DNA of 64,000 nt from Rallus limicola (GCA_022605955.1 JAKCOZ010000021.1:12134501-12198500); one strand, 5' to 3'; positions 40,349 through 55,400 are shown, numbered from the stretch's first letter. The notes: generated from the sequence alone by a model not told the origin. Numbers and translations: made by a program.

Positions 40349-40462
40349 TGCGGGGATGGGTCATGATGCGTTGGGGACCATCCCATAGGCTTCATACAGC
40401 GTGTTGAGCAGCTCCTGCTTTTCCTTCTCAGGTAAGAAGCTGGACTGAGCTGCATTGATGTT
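40349..40462 (-). CDS. ADA: ADA coding exon 11 (C-terminus and stop)
   Basis: The acceptor 'ctgcctccccag' precedes [19 protein letters not shown] and the frame ends KAYG-like '[10 protein letters not shown]' then TGA at 40363-40361. Twelve bases further on is a strong donor 'ccgca|gtgagt', where the human exon splices to a short terminal coding exon. Here the stop precedes the donor, so the last exon would be untranslated. Confidence 0.93.
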
Positions 40463-43400
40463 CTGGGGAGGCAGAGGGGGAACACAATGGAGACATTAAG
40501 ACTCATCAGACACCAACATGTGGTTATGCACATCCAAACACCTGGCTCTGAGCCACAGAAGGTAAGGGACAGTGTAGTTTCCACTCCAGGATTCATTTCC
40601 ATGGCCTCAATTTACAGAGTAGCTGCTCTGGCCCAGCATGAACAGTAGTCCCAAGAGCAACAAAGCAGGCACAGAGCAAAGGTCATTAAATACTCTGGAG
40701 TTTTCAGGGTATATACTTCAGACCTGTGCCCACACGCCCATCTCCCCTTTGGACAAGAGCTTCTCCCAGCACAGTGGCGGTGGCTGATGTGCTGCCTCTG
40801 GGACAGAGCCTGTACAATTCACCTGCTCAGCTGTCTTGTGCAGGGACCAGCCCTGTGACACAGGAACAACCAAGCTTCTGCAAGAGCCTGAGAGGACAGC
40901 TGCAGGTCTAGAGCTGTCCTGTCCCTCCTTCCAGACCCAGACACAGATATGTAGGAGAAAGGACTCCTGTTCCTCCAGCCAGAGTTCAGAGCAAAACTGA
41001 TGCCCTCCTCCTGTGAAGTGCACCCTGCACTTCCCAATCCCAGCAATATCTTGGGAGACCTACAGGTTAAAGTGCTGACAATGCAAACCAGGAAAGCTTC
41101 CCCACTAACCAGGTAACTCAAACTCCTCACAGTTTTCCTGTAATTAGAAAATCAAGGATGTAATGAAGACACACAACTGACTGTGTGTGTCAAAACTGAA
41201 GCCAGTGGTCACTCTGTTCCCAGCCCAGTCGTTGCATACTCATGTTTTATGGCAAAAAGCCCCAAGCACTTCTGTAGCTGCTGCATCTTGCTAATTCCTG
41301 GGCCAGGCCTTGAGGTAACCCACCCACAATTCCAAATCCAGAAAAAAAAACCCCATCAGGTACCTTCCTTTCTCCATGCTGACCTGCTGTGAGGACATCA
41401 GTGGACAACTTCCACTGACCTGCTACCACAAAGCCCAGAGCAGTCAGCCCAATCCATGCAAGCCCTGCAGAGCCCACCCTGCACCAAGCAGCACTTGGAT
41501 CCTCCTGCTCCCCACAGCCCATGGTGCTCCCTGCATCCCCCTCAGCCAGCCCAGCAGCCATCCTCAGCCTCGTGCTCACAAGGCCACCACAGGGGTTTCT
41601 GATTTCTGCTGAAAAAAATAAAATAAAAAAAAAAAAAGCATGGGTTGCTCTGGGCTGCAGCAGGACATCAGCAGAGCATCCAGCCAACTTACCACCCTCT
41701 TGAACTCCTCTTCAGTGAAGCCCATGTAGTCCTTCACTATGCTGTAATCCTTGTTAATAGTGGAGTTAAAGATGAGGGGGTCATCTGTGTTTATAGAGTA
41801 GTTAGCTTGATCCTTCCTAAACCTGTAAGGGAATTGGGTAAGACACTGGGTGAGGCACTTCTCAGGGTACACTGCAGTAAAAGCAAAGACCTCACAGCTG
41901 TCCCTGCAGCTCACGCTGCTGGACACACACACAGGGCTTGGCTTGTCTCACCATGGCTCTGCACTCATCTGCTTCTCCAGTGCTGCAAGGAGCAGGGATG
42001 TTCTACCCAGAGGTTCAGCGACCTCAGGTCTTGCTCACAGACTAACGGCTGGCGTGCAGCATCTCACACCCACAGCTCAGAGCAGGGCAGGAATGACAGG
42101 ACAGCATCCCCAAGGGACCCCCACACCCCATCCAGCTGCACCCTCTGTGTTAAAGGGTGAGGATGTACCACATTTTCCCAAGCAGTTACACGGGCGCTAC
42201 CTTTGCAAAGCATTAAAGCAGCTATAATCAACCCAAATCCTGGTTATTTAAGATTGCACATAATTGAGAAGACTTACTGTGTTACTGGGTGTTTCCTAAA
42301 GTCTGGAAGACATGCTCCAGTGAGATAACTGGACCAAGGGCAGACCTGTTTGGGGGAGTTAAACACAAAACCCCAAATCAGCCCCGCAGATCTGAAGCCC
42401 AGCTGCACACACAGATAGCTACCCGTGCTGCTAAAGCCAGATAGAGGTTTAGAGCTTTGTCCACAACTACCCCTCAGGGCTGCTCTGAAGGAGAGGTGTA
42501 TGTCTCAGGACACAGTTACAAAGAGCCCACAGGCTACGTGATAGCAGCAGGAGCTGGTGGGGTATTTCCCGGTGCCAGGCAGCTACCAGTCATACGCTGG
42601 CCACAGTTCAGAAATGCCTGGCATTAAGAATAAACACATATGTATTCCATATCTTGGGTGGATACACTCATTCTGGGGAAAAGCCAAGGAAATCTGCCCA
42701 TGTGAGGTAGCTTCCAGGCACCTCCACCCTCCAACCAGTGTTTGGTCCAGCAGCTTGCACTGTGGGACGAGGAGCCTGCAGCCTTGAGGTATATAAATTA
42801 GTGAATAGCCCCTCCAAAATTTACCCTCAGCCAGACCAGGATCCATTTTTCTCTGCTGTGTACACCAGTGCTCTTTGCACCAACGATCCCAGCAGAGAGC
42901 CAGGCATCACCACCACTGTTGCTGTGGAGCTTTGGGCTTCTGGGTCACCCCTCAGCATGGTCAGCTGTAGGACAGCCCAAGCCAGGGCTGATTTTCTACC
43001 TGAACAGCAGCTGTCTGCCTCACCCTTCCACCACACACCCTTACCTCAAAATGCATCTTTGTTCTTAAGAGCTCCTTGTAGAGCTCAGGGTCCTCCAGGA
43101 CATGGTAGCCATGGCCAATGCGCTCAGCCTTCAGGAGATAAACTGCCTAGAGAACATGGGAAAAACACGTACAGCCTGTGAGCACCAGCTCTGCTCTGCC
43201 TGCCCAGCGATCCCAGCCCCACCACGGGTACACCCCACACCACTGAGCCAGCTCAGGGGAGCTCCTTCTCTGAGCCCCCAGAGACAGATCTCTGCCTGGG
43301 TCCCTGATGTTTGCTCTGCTACGAATACAGAGAAGACTCGGGCTGCTCTCTCCCTGGTGTAGGGGATGCAGGGGCACTTCCCACCCCTCCCTCTGCCCTG

Positions 43401-46400
43401 GGATGCCCCAGTCCCTTCTGCTCCTTGTCCCAGGTTGGGAGCTCCTCATACCTCCTTGATCATGGCAGGTGGACCAGCCTCCCCAGCATGGACCGTGCGA
43501 TGAATCCCACATCTTTCAGCCTCCTGCAAAGCAAGAGAGGACACGCTGCAGTCACATCACCCACAGCAAGGTCAGCAAACCTCTGGGCTGGCACAGCAAG
43601 CTGCAGGGCTCTGCATGAAGAGCCCCAAATCATAAGCCCTGCGCTCAGAGGTGCATGGTGTCTGCTCTAGCACGGGCTGCAGGAGAAGAGTTCAGTAGTG
43701 CCAGATGCAGAGGCATGGTTACCTTCTCTTGGAGCCCAGCCAGGCTCCTCAGGGTCTTTTAATACCATGTGAGCTCATTGCTGTCTCCTCTCCAGACAGT
43801 GCCAAGCTTGAAGCTCTCCTTCCTCCACCCACTTGCCCTTCTGCATGAACCTTGCAGCAGCTCCTGTAACTGAAACTTCTACCTTTTTGGCTGGCTGCAG
43901 CCAGAGGGAGAATGTAAAAGCCCTCAAGGCTGAGAAGCAGCTCAGACACCAGCACCTCCCTTCTGGACAGGGTTGGAGCAGAGGCAGCCCAGCTGGGGAA
44001 ACCCTGCAGCTACAGCTTCAGAGGCATTCTGAGATGCTTGCTGGGGTCATCACAGATCACAAAGGGTTTGGGAAGCTGCAGAGGCTCAAGGGAAACCCAG
44101 CTCCTGCCTTGCTGGAGAAGGGCCACCCAGCCAGCATCGACGAGCAGGCTGCAAGCCCTGTCTCACAGCAGATGCCCTTCCCAGGCACTCAGTCGGGGCT
44201 TTTTACACATCTTTACACTTTTAAAGATAACCAAACTTCAGCGGGGCTAAAGTACCAGACCAAGAAGAGACAGATTCACCCCAGCACTGCAATTGTCCAC
44301 TTGTTTCTACACAGGATGAAGACAAACAGAAACTCTTGTTCCCCAGTCAAGACAGGGGGACAACACAGGTGTCCCTAACTATCCCAACAGCAGCCAGGGA
44401 TACAAGCAGAGCGGTCGGTAACACCATATGCACCAGGACTTCCCCATTAATCCTTCTGGCCACTGAAGCCTCACCCCCCCCAACCCATGGCATCCAGGAG
44501 GCACCTTGGGTCTAACCTCCATCCATGGGCATATCTTCCCTGGAGTGGCTTAATCCCTTTTTCAACCCATTTCTCTGGGGACATATGGTGCTTCCTCTTG
44601 GCTTCTCCTCCCATGATCACTGTGTCCTTGGACACGGTGGCTCCGGGATCCTTGGCTGTACGTTTCTGCCCTGATGCTCCTCCACAGCCAGTGTCACAGT
44701 TTCACTGTTACCCATTCTTTCCCCTCCAGCAGCTCTGAGGCAGAACATGTGTGCCTGGGTGGCACCATCCATTTCCCCAATTCCCCTGGATGCATTACAT
44801 ACCCCACAGAGCACAGCCATGGGATGCAGTACCCTGCCACACCACCAAGAGGGACCAATGGTCGGGAGCTGGGGTTGCTTCAGCCCCATCCCAACCCTGG
44901 GCAAGTGCCTGGCACAGAGACAAGATGCATCCTTCTGAGGGGGCAGTCCAGGCCTGGGCACTACTGGCACAGCAGGGCAGGATGAGAGGTGGCTGCCCAT
45001 CAGTTAATAAATGCCCATGGCTCTGTCTCAGTTTATCCCCACACAGCTCTCCCAACATAGATGTCACGGTGGCTCCCGCTGACCCAGACAATGCCCCATG
45101 TGGTTTCAGACCCGAGTGCTGCTTGCAAACCACCATCCTTCTGGGCAGTGAGGGTACACAACCTCTTCTCCCACTGATACAAGGGGCCAGCAACCCCAAA
45201 GTCCCCCCAGCACAAAGGAGCGAGGCGTGAAGCTTTCCCTCTGAGCCGCTGTGACAAGCGGCTGAGGTCTTGTGAGAGTCCCCAAGGAGGCCCCTGAAGT
45301 CATTCCAGCATTTGCATTTGAGATGATCAGATAAAAACATTTCAAACACTCAGCTTCTGCCTCTTCAGGCAATTTCTGTCAGAACTAAAAGCCAGTCTCC
45401 TCCCCACTTTGGCTGTGGTTTTCCTGAGCCCCAGGAGCAGACCCCAGTCAGCAGCAGCACGGTGCTGCCAGCAGGACACGGGCTCCACATCACTCATGTC
45501 CCAGCTCTACAGCCATGTTTCAGCAATGACTCCTGCCATTAATCATTTAGGAAATATCAACAAATACTTTTGCCATCTAACAGAACAGTTATAATAGCAG
45601 CAACACATTTGGAAGCTGTCCCAGCTGCCTGCAGCCTGAACGATGTACTATGTACCCCCTCACGCCTGTGCCCTCAGGATTTGTTTTTATCATCAGTTCT
45701 TTTACAAAGCTTAGGAAACCAACCTCATAAGCCTTCTTATGCTCAGAGGAGTTCTCCACTCTCGTGTTCTCATCCCCAGCCAGGTCGATGGCCACCACAG
45801 AGTTGTTTCGATACTTCTTGCAGAGCTCCACCACCTCCGGAGACCAGCCTAGAAGAGGCAGCACCAGGGTTCAGGAGAAAGCATCAGTAAGCAATGTACC
45901 TTCTGCATTCTTCTAAACAAACCCTGGACATGTAACTAAAAGGCTAGAGTTATTTGCTTTGGTCCTTCCTAAAATTTGATGCTGAAAAAGAAACATAAAC
46001 TCTTAGAAAGGTCTGGCATCTTCAGGCAAATAAGAGTTACCAACTGATTAGTGTATTATCAATCAAAGGGGAATCAAAAGCATTTATCAGCTATAAAGCT
46101 GCTCTTGTCATGTTTTTTTGCTCATTTTGGGGTGGTGGCTCTGCATTTGGGCCAAGGTGAGCTGAACTGCACAGCCCAGGGCTGTAACGTGGTGTCCAGG
46201 AGAAATCCCTCAACTTGCTCCTGAGTGTTCACCCCGTCCCAGGCTGGGTGAAGGCAGAACTGTCCCATCAGACGTGTTGTGTCATGGAGGAGTTTGGGCT
46301 GGGAGGCATCTCTGTGGGGAACCCCTATGACAGTCAGCCTTGCCTTGCTGCAGAGCATTCTTGACTTCCCAGACTAGATGCTGGACACTACTCCTGGTAG

Positions 46401-49400
46401 GAAGGATCTGGTCTTTAACCCTCACAAAGTGTTATCTTTTTTGGTATAAGGGAGAAAAAGATGACAAGAAGACAATGACTAATGATGAGCTCTCTCTGAT
46501 CAGGACAGAGGATAACCTCTGAGAAAGGACATGCATCTACCAGCTCATCTTGTGCTCACCCTTAGCAAAAAGGCCAAGAAACTGCCACAAATGGTAGTGT
46601 TAATCATGAACAGGCACCTGCTGTGTACATACAACCACCAAATCATAAAAACACCAAAGAAAACGTGTAATTTTATCTCCTTTTTGTCATCAGTTTCCAG
46701 CTCACTGGGTCAGAGCCATTATTTTATTAACAAGTTTAATAGGAGCTCGTTCTGGCTGGCATCCCTGCCTTTCTCTCAACAGTTCATAAATTACAGGCTG
46801 GCTTCTCACTGTGTGGCACATCCCAAACAGAGCACTAAAGCCTCACATCAAGAGCATCCCTGGCTCTGGGTAAGAGTTGGTTCCCCGGGGACACAGGCCT
46901 GGGGACACCAGGAGCTGTCTGCATGAGCAATCCCTCCCTCCTGCTGTGCAAGCCCCGGGTGCCAGGGCTGTAACTGCAGCTGAGTGTGACGCTGCCTTAC
47001 AGCCTCCCAGCTTCTACAAAGAGAAAAATAAAGTTTTCTTCCTAGAAACCAGAAATGTAAAGGTCACATTTTCTAAGTATCATCTGGGGTTGGTTGTGTG
47101 GGTAGGAAAAACCCCACCCCCAAATCTCCCAGTTTCCAAGAACATAATTTTTGACATTTCTAGACACAGATTAACCATGCCCTCATTAGCAAAGGTCTTT
47201 CCACTACCTAACCCACTAAGCTTATGTAAAACCATTGTGAGATATGAAGATGTTCATGACAAAGTTGTGTCATAGAGCCCCGCTCTGACTGCATCCTTCC
47301 CTAGAAGATGCTCACAGAACTCAGCAGCCTGACAAAGCACTGGAAGTTGGGTTTTCTTCCTGTTCTGGGTCACAGCATCAGTTGGCAACAAAGTTCAGAG
47401 ATGCTGATTTTATGAAAGCTGGTTTATATATGTGACTTAAGTTACATTTTACTCGTGTTTTTAGCTTAAACCAGCAGTGACTGCAGCCAGCAGACTGTCT
47501 GGCTGACCCATGGCCCAGGCTGAGGAAGGAACATGCTGCTGTAGCAGCATGACCATGAGCAAGGGAAGTGCAAGACCTCACGCCTGGTCCTGCTCCCATC
47601 ACTGTTTGCTCCTGGACCCACCAGACAGTCATAGCAGATGTGAATGCTGGCTGTGGGAATGACTTCAGCTGACCTAAGGAGAGCTCCAGCCTTCAGGCAG
47701 GGAGTGCACTGCGAGCAGAAAACACACCTCCCCAGGAAAGGGCAGAAGAGTCTGTTTTGTCTCCCTAGTGAGACTTTTCAGTTACAGGTTGTACCCACGG
47801 GCCCCCACGCTCGCATCCAGCAGAGCCTTTCCCATAGTGAAGGGAGCAGATAACCCTCACCAAGAAAAAGCCTTCTCCTCCTCAGCACTGCCTGGTCCTG
47901 TCTCAGACCCAGGACACAGGACCTGAACCCCGAGGATGTCACCCCCCCCGCCACGCGTCAGGGAAGGGGAGCAGAGCAGCAGGGGAGCTGCAATACATTA
48001 CTTGGCATATGACGCATGCAGCATAGAATAGACCTGGCTTTGATGTGGAAATCCCTTTCTCCATCTTGCAGTCCCTGATTTACGAGGTTAACGACTTCAT
48101 CTGGAGTGAGGTCTCCCCTGCAGAGAAGAGAAGGGAAGAGAAGCTGTCAGCAAGCAGCCCGACACCCATCAGGGAGGCAGGCAGGAGCCGCTGTCCAGCC
48201 TAGCAAAGCCCCAGGGTGCCCAGCATCCCACCCTCCTTAACATCCAGAGGAGCCCAATGAGACACCCAGAGCAGAAGAGCACATTTACACCCATGCCATG
48301 CCCGGATCTACCAGATGGTGGGCACAAAAGCATGCAGAGATGACAGTAAGATTCAGAAAAGCCTTGGGGAACTGGATGCAAACCCTGCCCAAGCAGAGGA
48401 ACCCGCTCTTTGCCAGAGCATCTTCATGAGGGCACACGACTTCCCACAGCCAGGCAGGGACAAGCACAGGGCTCAACGCCCATCACAGCTCATTTTCCAA
48501 GGAGCCACAGAGCTCAGCCCAGATTTAATCAGAGGTACACACCACAGTAGGGATGCTGTGTGAAGAAGGGGTTGGATCACCAGCCCCCTACAACGTTTCC
48601 CATCATCTGCCAGCTCAAATTCACATTTCACAGGCAGGCAATCTGTATCTGAACACTTTTCCCCTCACACAGACGATGACTTCAGCCAGAAGCATAAGCA
48701 AAGCTGCTCTGCACGTGCAGAATTACATGCCCAAAGCAAGGGACATTAAAACATGGCACCACACAGAAGATATTATAAGAGGACAAATCCTATTGCTGGG
48801 GAAGCGGGGTGGAAGAGTGCCGGCACTCGCTGCGTTGGAGGAGAGAGAGGAGATTTGGTTACCCAGACTCTGAAGACACGCTGGCTGACCAGCACAGGCC
48901 ATGCCACCTCCATGCCCCACCGGCTCCCAGCGCAGCATCATCACTTACTCGGTCTGGCCCCAGGGGATGGGATCCACGCGGCAGTTGGCCAGGAGGTGGG
49001 GGCTGTACCGCACCTCCACGTAGATGATGCCTTCCTTCGCTTTCGTTTCCACGAGCTCGTAGGCGATCCTCCTCACCGCCTCACGGTCACCCCTGCAGGG
49101 ACGGCAGTGGGACCCATCACTGGGACTCGTCACCTTCGGGGCACGCTGGGGATGGGCAAGGTGACCTCCAAGGCTGAGCAATGTTAGCCAGCGGGGACTG
49201 CCAAGGGTTGAGGGAGAAGAAGCAAGAAGTGGGGTACGTGGGGTACTTACGCAATGGCAGGCATGTAGTAGTTAAACTTTTCCAAAAACTGTGTGAGTGT
49301 CAGTGGTGCTTTGTAGCTGACATGCTTCAGGAGGTCATCAACAGTGCTGCCAGGCAGAGGAATCCCTCTTTTCCTGGAAATGAAGCCGCATGTTACTGGC

Positions 49401-52400
49401 AGGAAAGGCTATTGGATTTTCAGTCCATTCCATACAGTGATTACATCCAAAGCTGGCAGCGTTAACCTCCATTTCTTCATGAAAAAGAGGTATGGCACAC
49501 GTTGTTCTTCCAAAAACTCCTTGCAGATGCAGCCCTGAACCTCAGTAGGGAGGAAGGCAGTTCAAAATACAGGCAAAGCATAAACAAATCAAAATACAAA
49601 TCCAGGCTGACCCAGCAGGAACACAGCCAGAGCACATTATAAGCTTAAGAAGGACTTCATCTAATAGGGCTCTGGATTGTTTCTTGGCATCTCTAAGTCC
49701 TAGTGGCAAAATTGCCCAAATTCTTTAGAAAAGTTAATTTCCAGTTATGCAGGCTCAAAAGCTTGAAAAATCATGGAGATGCTCCCAGGCCTGGGATCAT
49801 GCATGTACACGTGGCTCATGGGTTTAACTCCTGTGAGCAAGCCAGTTCCCAAATCCAACATCACAGTGGCAGCTCCTCTGTTGGGGACACTTACCATGCA
49901 GGAGAAAGCAGCTGTCCTAACAACTGCTCTCACCAGGGAGGTGGAAAATGGCAAAGCCCACCTAAACACTTCTAAGAGGGAAGATGCTGCCCCTGGAGCC
50001 CTGGGTAGGTAGTAGGTGGAGGTGTCCCTATTGGAATGACAGCCAGGTTTGGGGACCCATGGCACAAGGATGTCACATGCAGCTGCTTCCCAGGCAGGCA
50101 CCACCACCCTCACCCCACAGGCTGTCACTCTGCCCAGGAATGCCAACCTAAATTAGGAATAATAACTAGACATTTGGTTTTAATCCTCTTGCCTGTCACA
50201 ACGAATTACAGGCGATTGATGGATCTCTCTGCTAACAGGGGCAAAACACCACAGACAGCTTCAGCGTCCTGATGTCAGCAGCCACCCTGAAAAGCAACTT
50301 GCAGGGAAGCAGCCTGAATGACCCCACTCCCAGTAAATGCTGCTCCTTTCCTGCTCAGGCAGGAAGGACACCAGCCCCATGCTCTGCCTGCCACACAGTC
50401 TGCACAGATTATGTTGCTGGCACGTGGCTGGGAATGCTCATCACTGCCAAGGCACTGCTTTTCCTCCCCACCTTGCCCTCCCCATGGCACTGCTCCAGGA
50501 ACCAGCCTCCATCTTCCTCCACCTGCCCAGGGGAAGTTTCTTGGAGCAAAGCCATTTCCCTGAACTCTCCTGTGTGCTTTCCCAAGGATTACCTCCCTGC
50601 AGCCTGCGGGGATGGTGCTTTGGGATGACTCACAGAGCAGAGACCCTGCAGTTGGGTCTTCAGCTGAGGAGTTCTGGGGGATCCTGCTAGGATGGAGTTG
50701 GGAGCTGCTGCCGCCCCATCCAACTCAGCTGGCAGCTGGGAGCCTTCCTGCAGCAAAGCTGCTCCAGTGAACATGCTCATGCCTGCCAGCACCTCAAAAT
50801 CCTGCCTAAAGCAGCATGCACACTGTCCCACTGCAGAGGGGGGACACCTTGTCTGGGGAATGACACCCTGTCCCATGAGGGGTCTGCCAGGGCTCTAAAC
50901 CCTTTGGTTGGGTGGGAGGAATGCAAAGCCTGACCTAGACCTGACAGAGTTGGGCCCAAAGTTTCTAAAACCAGCTGAGTTCAGCCACTGCCCAAGGGGG
51001 CTTTGTGCATCCCAGCAGCTTCAGGCTATTTATATGTGGTCAGTCACCACCGGGCAAATTTATTTCTAGATCTTTACCTTTAAAAATAGCCTACAGGCAG
51101 CTTTCTGTGTCCAGGGTGAGGTTATTAAGGCAGTCCCCTGCACTGCCTGGTTGGTTTTACATCGGTGTCAGCACTAGTTTTAGAGCCCATGAATCCCACA
51201 GCCTTGCTGCACCCCAGCCAAGCACGGCACCAAGGGCTGGCAGCCCCACGGCTGCTTGAAAGCAAGGCAGCACTCAGCACACACTCAGCAATGGAGGTTT
51301 GTCTTAAGAGAGATGCACAGGGTGCCTCAGGTAGCTGCTGCTGTCTCCTGGGCTTCAGGGCTTGTACAACCTGCCTGGGGACTACTGCAGCAGTTGTCCT
51401 TTGCTGGCAGCACAGCCCCAGGGAGTCAGCACCAACTCTTCTGTCCATCCGGACTTTATTCCGGCCCTGCAGCCCATCAGCAGATGGGCAGAGCCAGCAG
51501 GAATGCTGACTCAGCGTGCCACACAGATGTCCTGCAATGAATGAGACTGACTTCCCTGATGAACCTTCTCTACTCCAACTGCACTGCCAAACGCGTGGCC
51601 AGGCCTTGCAGAAAAAGCTGCTTTAGCGTGTATCTCCCCCAAGAATCACATTGCCTTGGAGTCTGCTGGGCTCACAGCATGCCAGAGCCACTTCCTACCC
51701 TCCTCAGAACCTAGTCCCTCCCCAAATGCCCCAAGTTGTGCCTAAAAGCTGCTTTCCACAACCTTTATGCTTGCCACTTTCCCAATCTGAGGGTATCTGC
51801 TAGTGTCACTAGCTTTCTGAAGAGTGACAGCTGGAAGAAGCCTTATGTTTATTTTGCTTACAGCCAGGTCCTCCCACCCGTTAATCACTCACACTGGTGC
51901 TTCCCACACAAGCTACACTGAAGCAAGAAGGTGCACATGGAAGCATCCTCTCTGTGTCACTGCCAGGTCACCCTCACACGACTACACATCCTTGACTGCA
52001 AGCACTGGCCAGACAGCCTGGGCTTCAAAGGCAGGGAGCACCCAGGCCCCAAGGAGCACCCAAGCTGGTTTTTCCTCCCAAGACTGTGGCATGGCACCAC
52101 CAGTGAGACGAGGCTCCCAGCCTGCTTTCATTGAACTCACTTTTGCAATTAGAAACGTGGAAGAAGAGCCAAGAGCACACTGACCCCACCACTTCCCAGG
52201 TATGCTTCAAAGGCAGCAGCTCTGTCTGAGAGATGCTTGCTGTACATTGCTCATGGTGGCTCCTCTTAACTTGCCCGGCCCACAGGACCGATGGCCACCG
52301 CACTCCGTTCCTGCAATCAGCATGTTCCCTGAGAGGACCCAGCTGCGTGGAGAGAAGATCGGCACCAGCCAGGTTTGTTCCCTGCACAACACAAGAGAAG

Positions 52401-55400
52401 CTCTCCCAGCCCACCAGCACCGGGTCTCCTCTTGGAGAAGCAGACCAGCAGAAGGGATGATACTTTTGGACTGCAGCTCCCAGAGCTTTCTTCCCCCTGC
52501 CACAACTCACTTGCCAAAGTGCAGGATTGTTTCTGGTCTAATGGCTCCATCCAGGTGGAGGTGAAGCTCTACCTGCAATGAGATGAAGAGAAATCAGTGA
52601 GGTACTCTTAGAGCTGCAGCAAAAGTCTTAGAGAGGAGCAGCTGGTGCTAACGTAGGTACAAACACAGCCAGTACAGGGGCAAAGCCATGACAAGGAAGA
52701 ACATTTTTAAAATACTATCACTATAAAGTTCATTTGCCTAAGTATCATCTAAATATATTCTCATTGCTGCTGCAGCTCCCACATTTGATGGGCCTTTCTG
52801 GTTCTAGTAACTCTCAGGAACTGCCCTGCCCTTGTTTGGCTTGAAGGTGGGGAGAAGAGAAAAAAATAAAGTTAAAATGAAACCCCAGACACCTTCACTT
52901 TCCAGCTTGCCCCTTGAATTCACAGACACTAATTAGCATCAATTATTTCCTAAGAGTTATTACACAAAAACTTTGACTTCACTTCCAAGAAGCAGCTCCT
53001 GATATATTGTTAATTACTTGGTATTATTGGAGCTTACAGGCTTTCTAATCTTACCCATGGAGCCAGTCCCATGGTACAAGCCACTGTTAAAATATCTAGA
53101 GAACAAAGGTTGCCCCATGGAACTAATGAGTTGGGTTCAAAATAGCACACTTCTAGTTTGACTTATTAAAAATGGAACAGTAACTCAGATCTCTTCACTC
53201 TGAAACTCATTTTCCCAGTTATTGCTGAAACGAGGGATTTTGGAGAAAGAGCCCCAGAAAAACAAAAGCAAGTTGGGACTTTTGGAGGAACATGACAAAT
53301 ATAATTTGGAAATGGAACTGGGAAGGAAAATATTAGCTGTAAAATGTTTCAGCTAGACCTTCCCATGTCCAGAACTGTTTTCTTTTAAGTGATGAAATAA
53401 TCTCCCAAATCTATGTTTAATTTATTTTTTTTAATGAAACTTTCAAGCAGCAAGTTAACTCACCAAGTTCTGTGAGTTCTGCACAAACTTTCCTGTGCAG
53501 ATGATTGCTGCAAGATGCTTAGAGTTGAGAGGAAGCCAGGAGAGGACTGGTATTTGCATGGATAACTAAACTGCCCAGGGTTACTAATTAAAACCCACAA
53601 ACCTTCTGGCATCAGGGTACACATCAAACAATAACTACAAGGAGCTGGAAGGAAAGTGAGAAGGCAGGCCCCACAAATGTGCAATTGTCCACCTCTAGAT
53701 CCTTCCTCTTGCCTCTGAAGCGTCCCCAAGCAGCTGACATGAGCTCACCGCCGCTGGCCCAGCTCCCGGCACCGAGCTGGCAGTGCCTGTCCCTGGGACA
53801 CGCACTGATGCCCACCAGCTCCCGTCCCCACCTCCTGCTGCAGCCCTCCACGGTGCACGGGCAGAGACACCCCTCAGCTGACTCAGGGCCAGGGCTTTCA
53901 TGGACTGTTTCTGCTGTGAAAGGCTGGCACTGCTGGGGTGGGACAGCCCTCATGGCCTGGGACAGCCAGGAAGCTGCTGCTGAAACACGCAGCAGTGGGA
54001 TGCAGGGCGCAGCTGCCCAGCTCAGGACTGCTCACGGTGCTGATCCTGTACCGTTGCAGTCAGCTGGCCCAGGGGTCAGGAATATCCCCGCTGACACCCC
54101 TGCTAGCAGGTTGTAAAGAGATACCCCTGCACTTCTCCTACCCTTAAGACACGATCTGAACCTACAGCGATGAAGATTCTGAAAGGGTAAAACCTGATCT
54201 TCCCCCTCCCCCCCATCGAGTTACACAATCCAACTTGTGAGGACTAAATGTCCTGAGAAGCAGCAGATAAAGTAACGGCCGATGGACATGATCTGCACAG
54301 CCAGATGTGGACGCCTGGCATGCTTTCCACTCTTGAGCTCTGATTCCTATTTCAAAATCATGCAAGCTCCATTCCTTGAGGTTTACAACAGCCCTCGTGA
54401 CCTTCTGATGGACAGGCCTGAAACTTGCTCGTGCTGGATATAAAAACTAAGCAGCCTGAACCTACTGGTGTCTCCTCAGCCTAAACATTTCTCAAGCATT
54501 TCCATCCCAACAAGCAAGGTCACACCAATATGACACTTCCAACAACATGAAAGCAATTTCAGCAGTGTCCTTCACCCATGCAAGTCACACCATCCTGCCA
54601 CTACCAAAACACATGGGGGTGTTGATCTGCTGGAAGGCAGGAAAGCTCTGCAGAGAGACCTGGACAGGCTGGAGCGATGGGCAGAGGCCAACTTTATGGG
54701 GCTCAACAAGGCCAAGTGCTGGGTCCTGCACTTTGGTCACAATAACCCCAAGCAGTGCTACAGGCTTGGGGCAGAGTTTCACTCTACAACTACCTGCAAG
54801 GAGGATGTAGGGCAGTGGGGGTCAGTCTCTTCTCTCAGGTAACAAGCAATCGGATGAGAGGAAATGGTTTCAAACTGCACCAGGTTTGATAGGTTAGGTA
54901 TCAGGAAGAGTTTCTGTACTGAAAGGGTTGTCAAACATTGGGACAGGCTGCCCAGGGAACTGGTGGAATCACCATGCCTCGAGGTATTTGAACAGCATTT
55001 AGATACTGTGCTTGAGGGCATGGTCTAAAGGTAGGCTAGGCAGGGTTAGGCTGCAGTTGGCCTCAGTGATCTTAAAGGTTTCTTCCAACCTAAGTGATTC
55101 TATGATTCTACAACTCTCTTGCAGGCAAGATGTTTGTAAAGCAGCCGGGTTCCTCTCCAACACCAGCAACAGTCTTTTCCTCCACTGCCATGCTTTTCTT
55201 TGGGTCTCTCTGGACCTAAACACGTGCTAAGAAACTCTTGTGCAATGCTACCCAACCCAAAACTTTGTGGGGTTCCTCAAGATCAGCACCTGGGGCAGTT
55301 GTTTTCTGCAGCTGGGAACTAATCTGGGCTACTCAGATTACTGGGGGACACTGAAGCAAAGGTGTGCCCACAAGAGTCACTGCTGAGAGCTGGCCCCAGA

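Noticed and set aside
48753..49187. 144-codon + strand frame
   Set aside because: Antisense to ADA exon 4.
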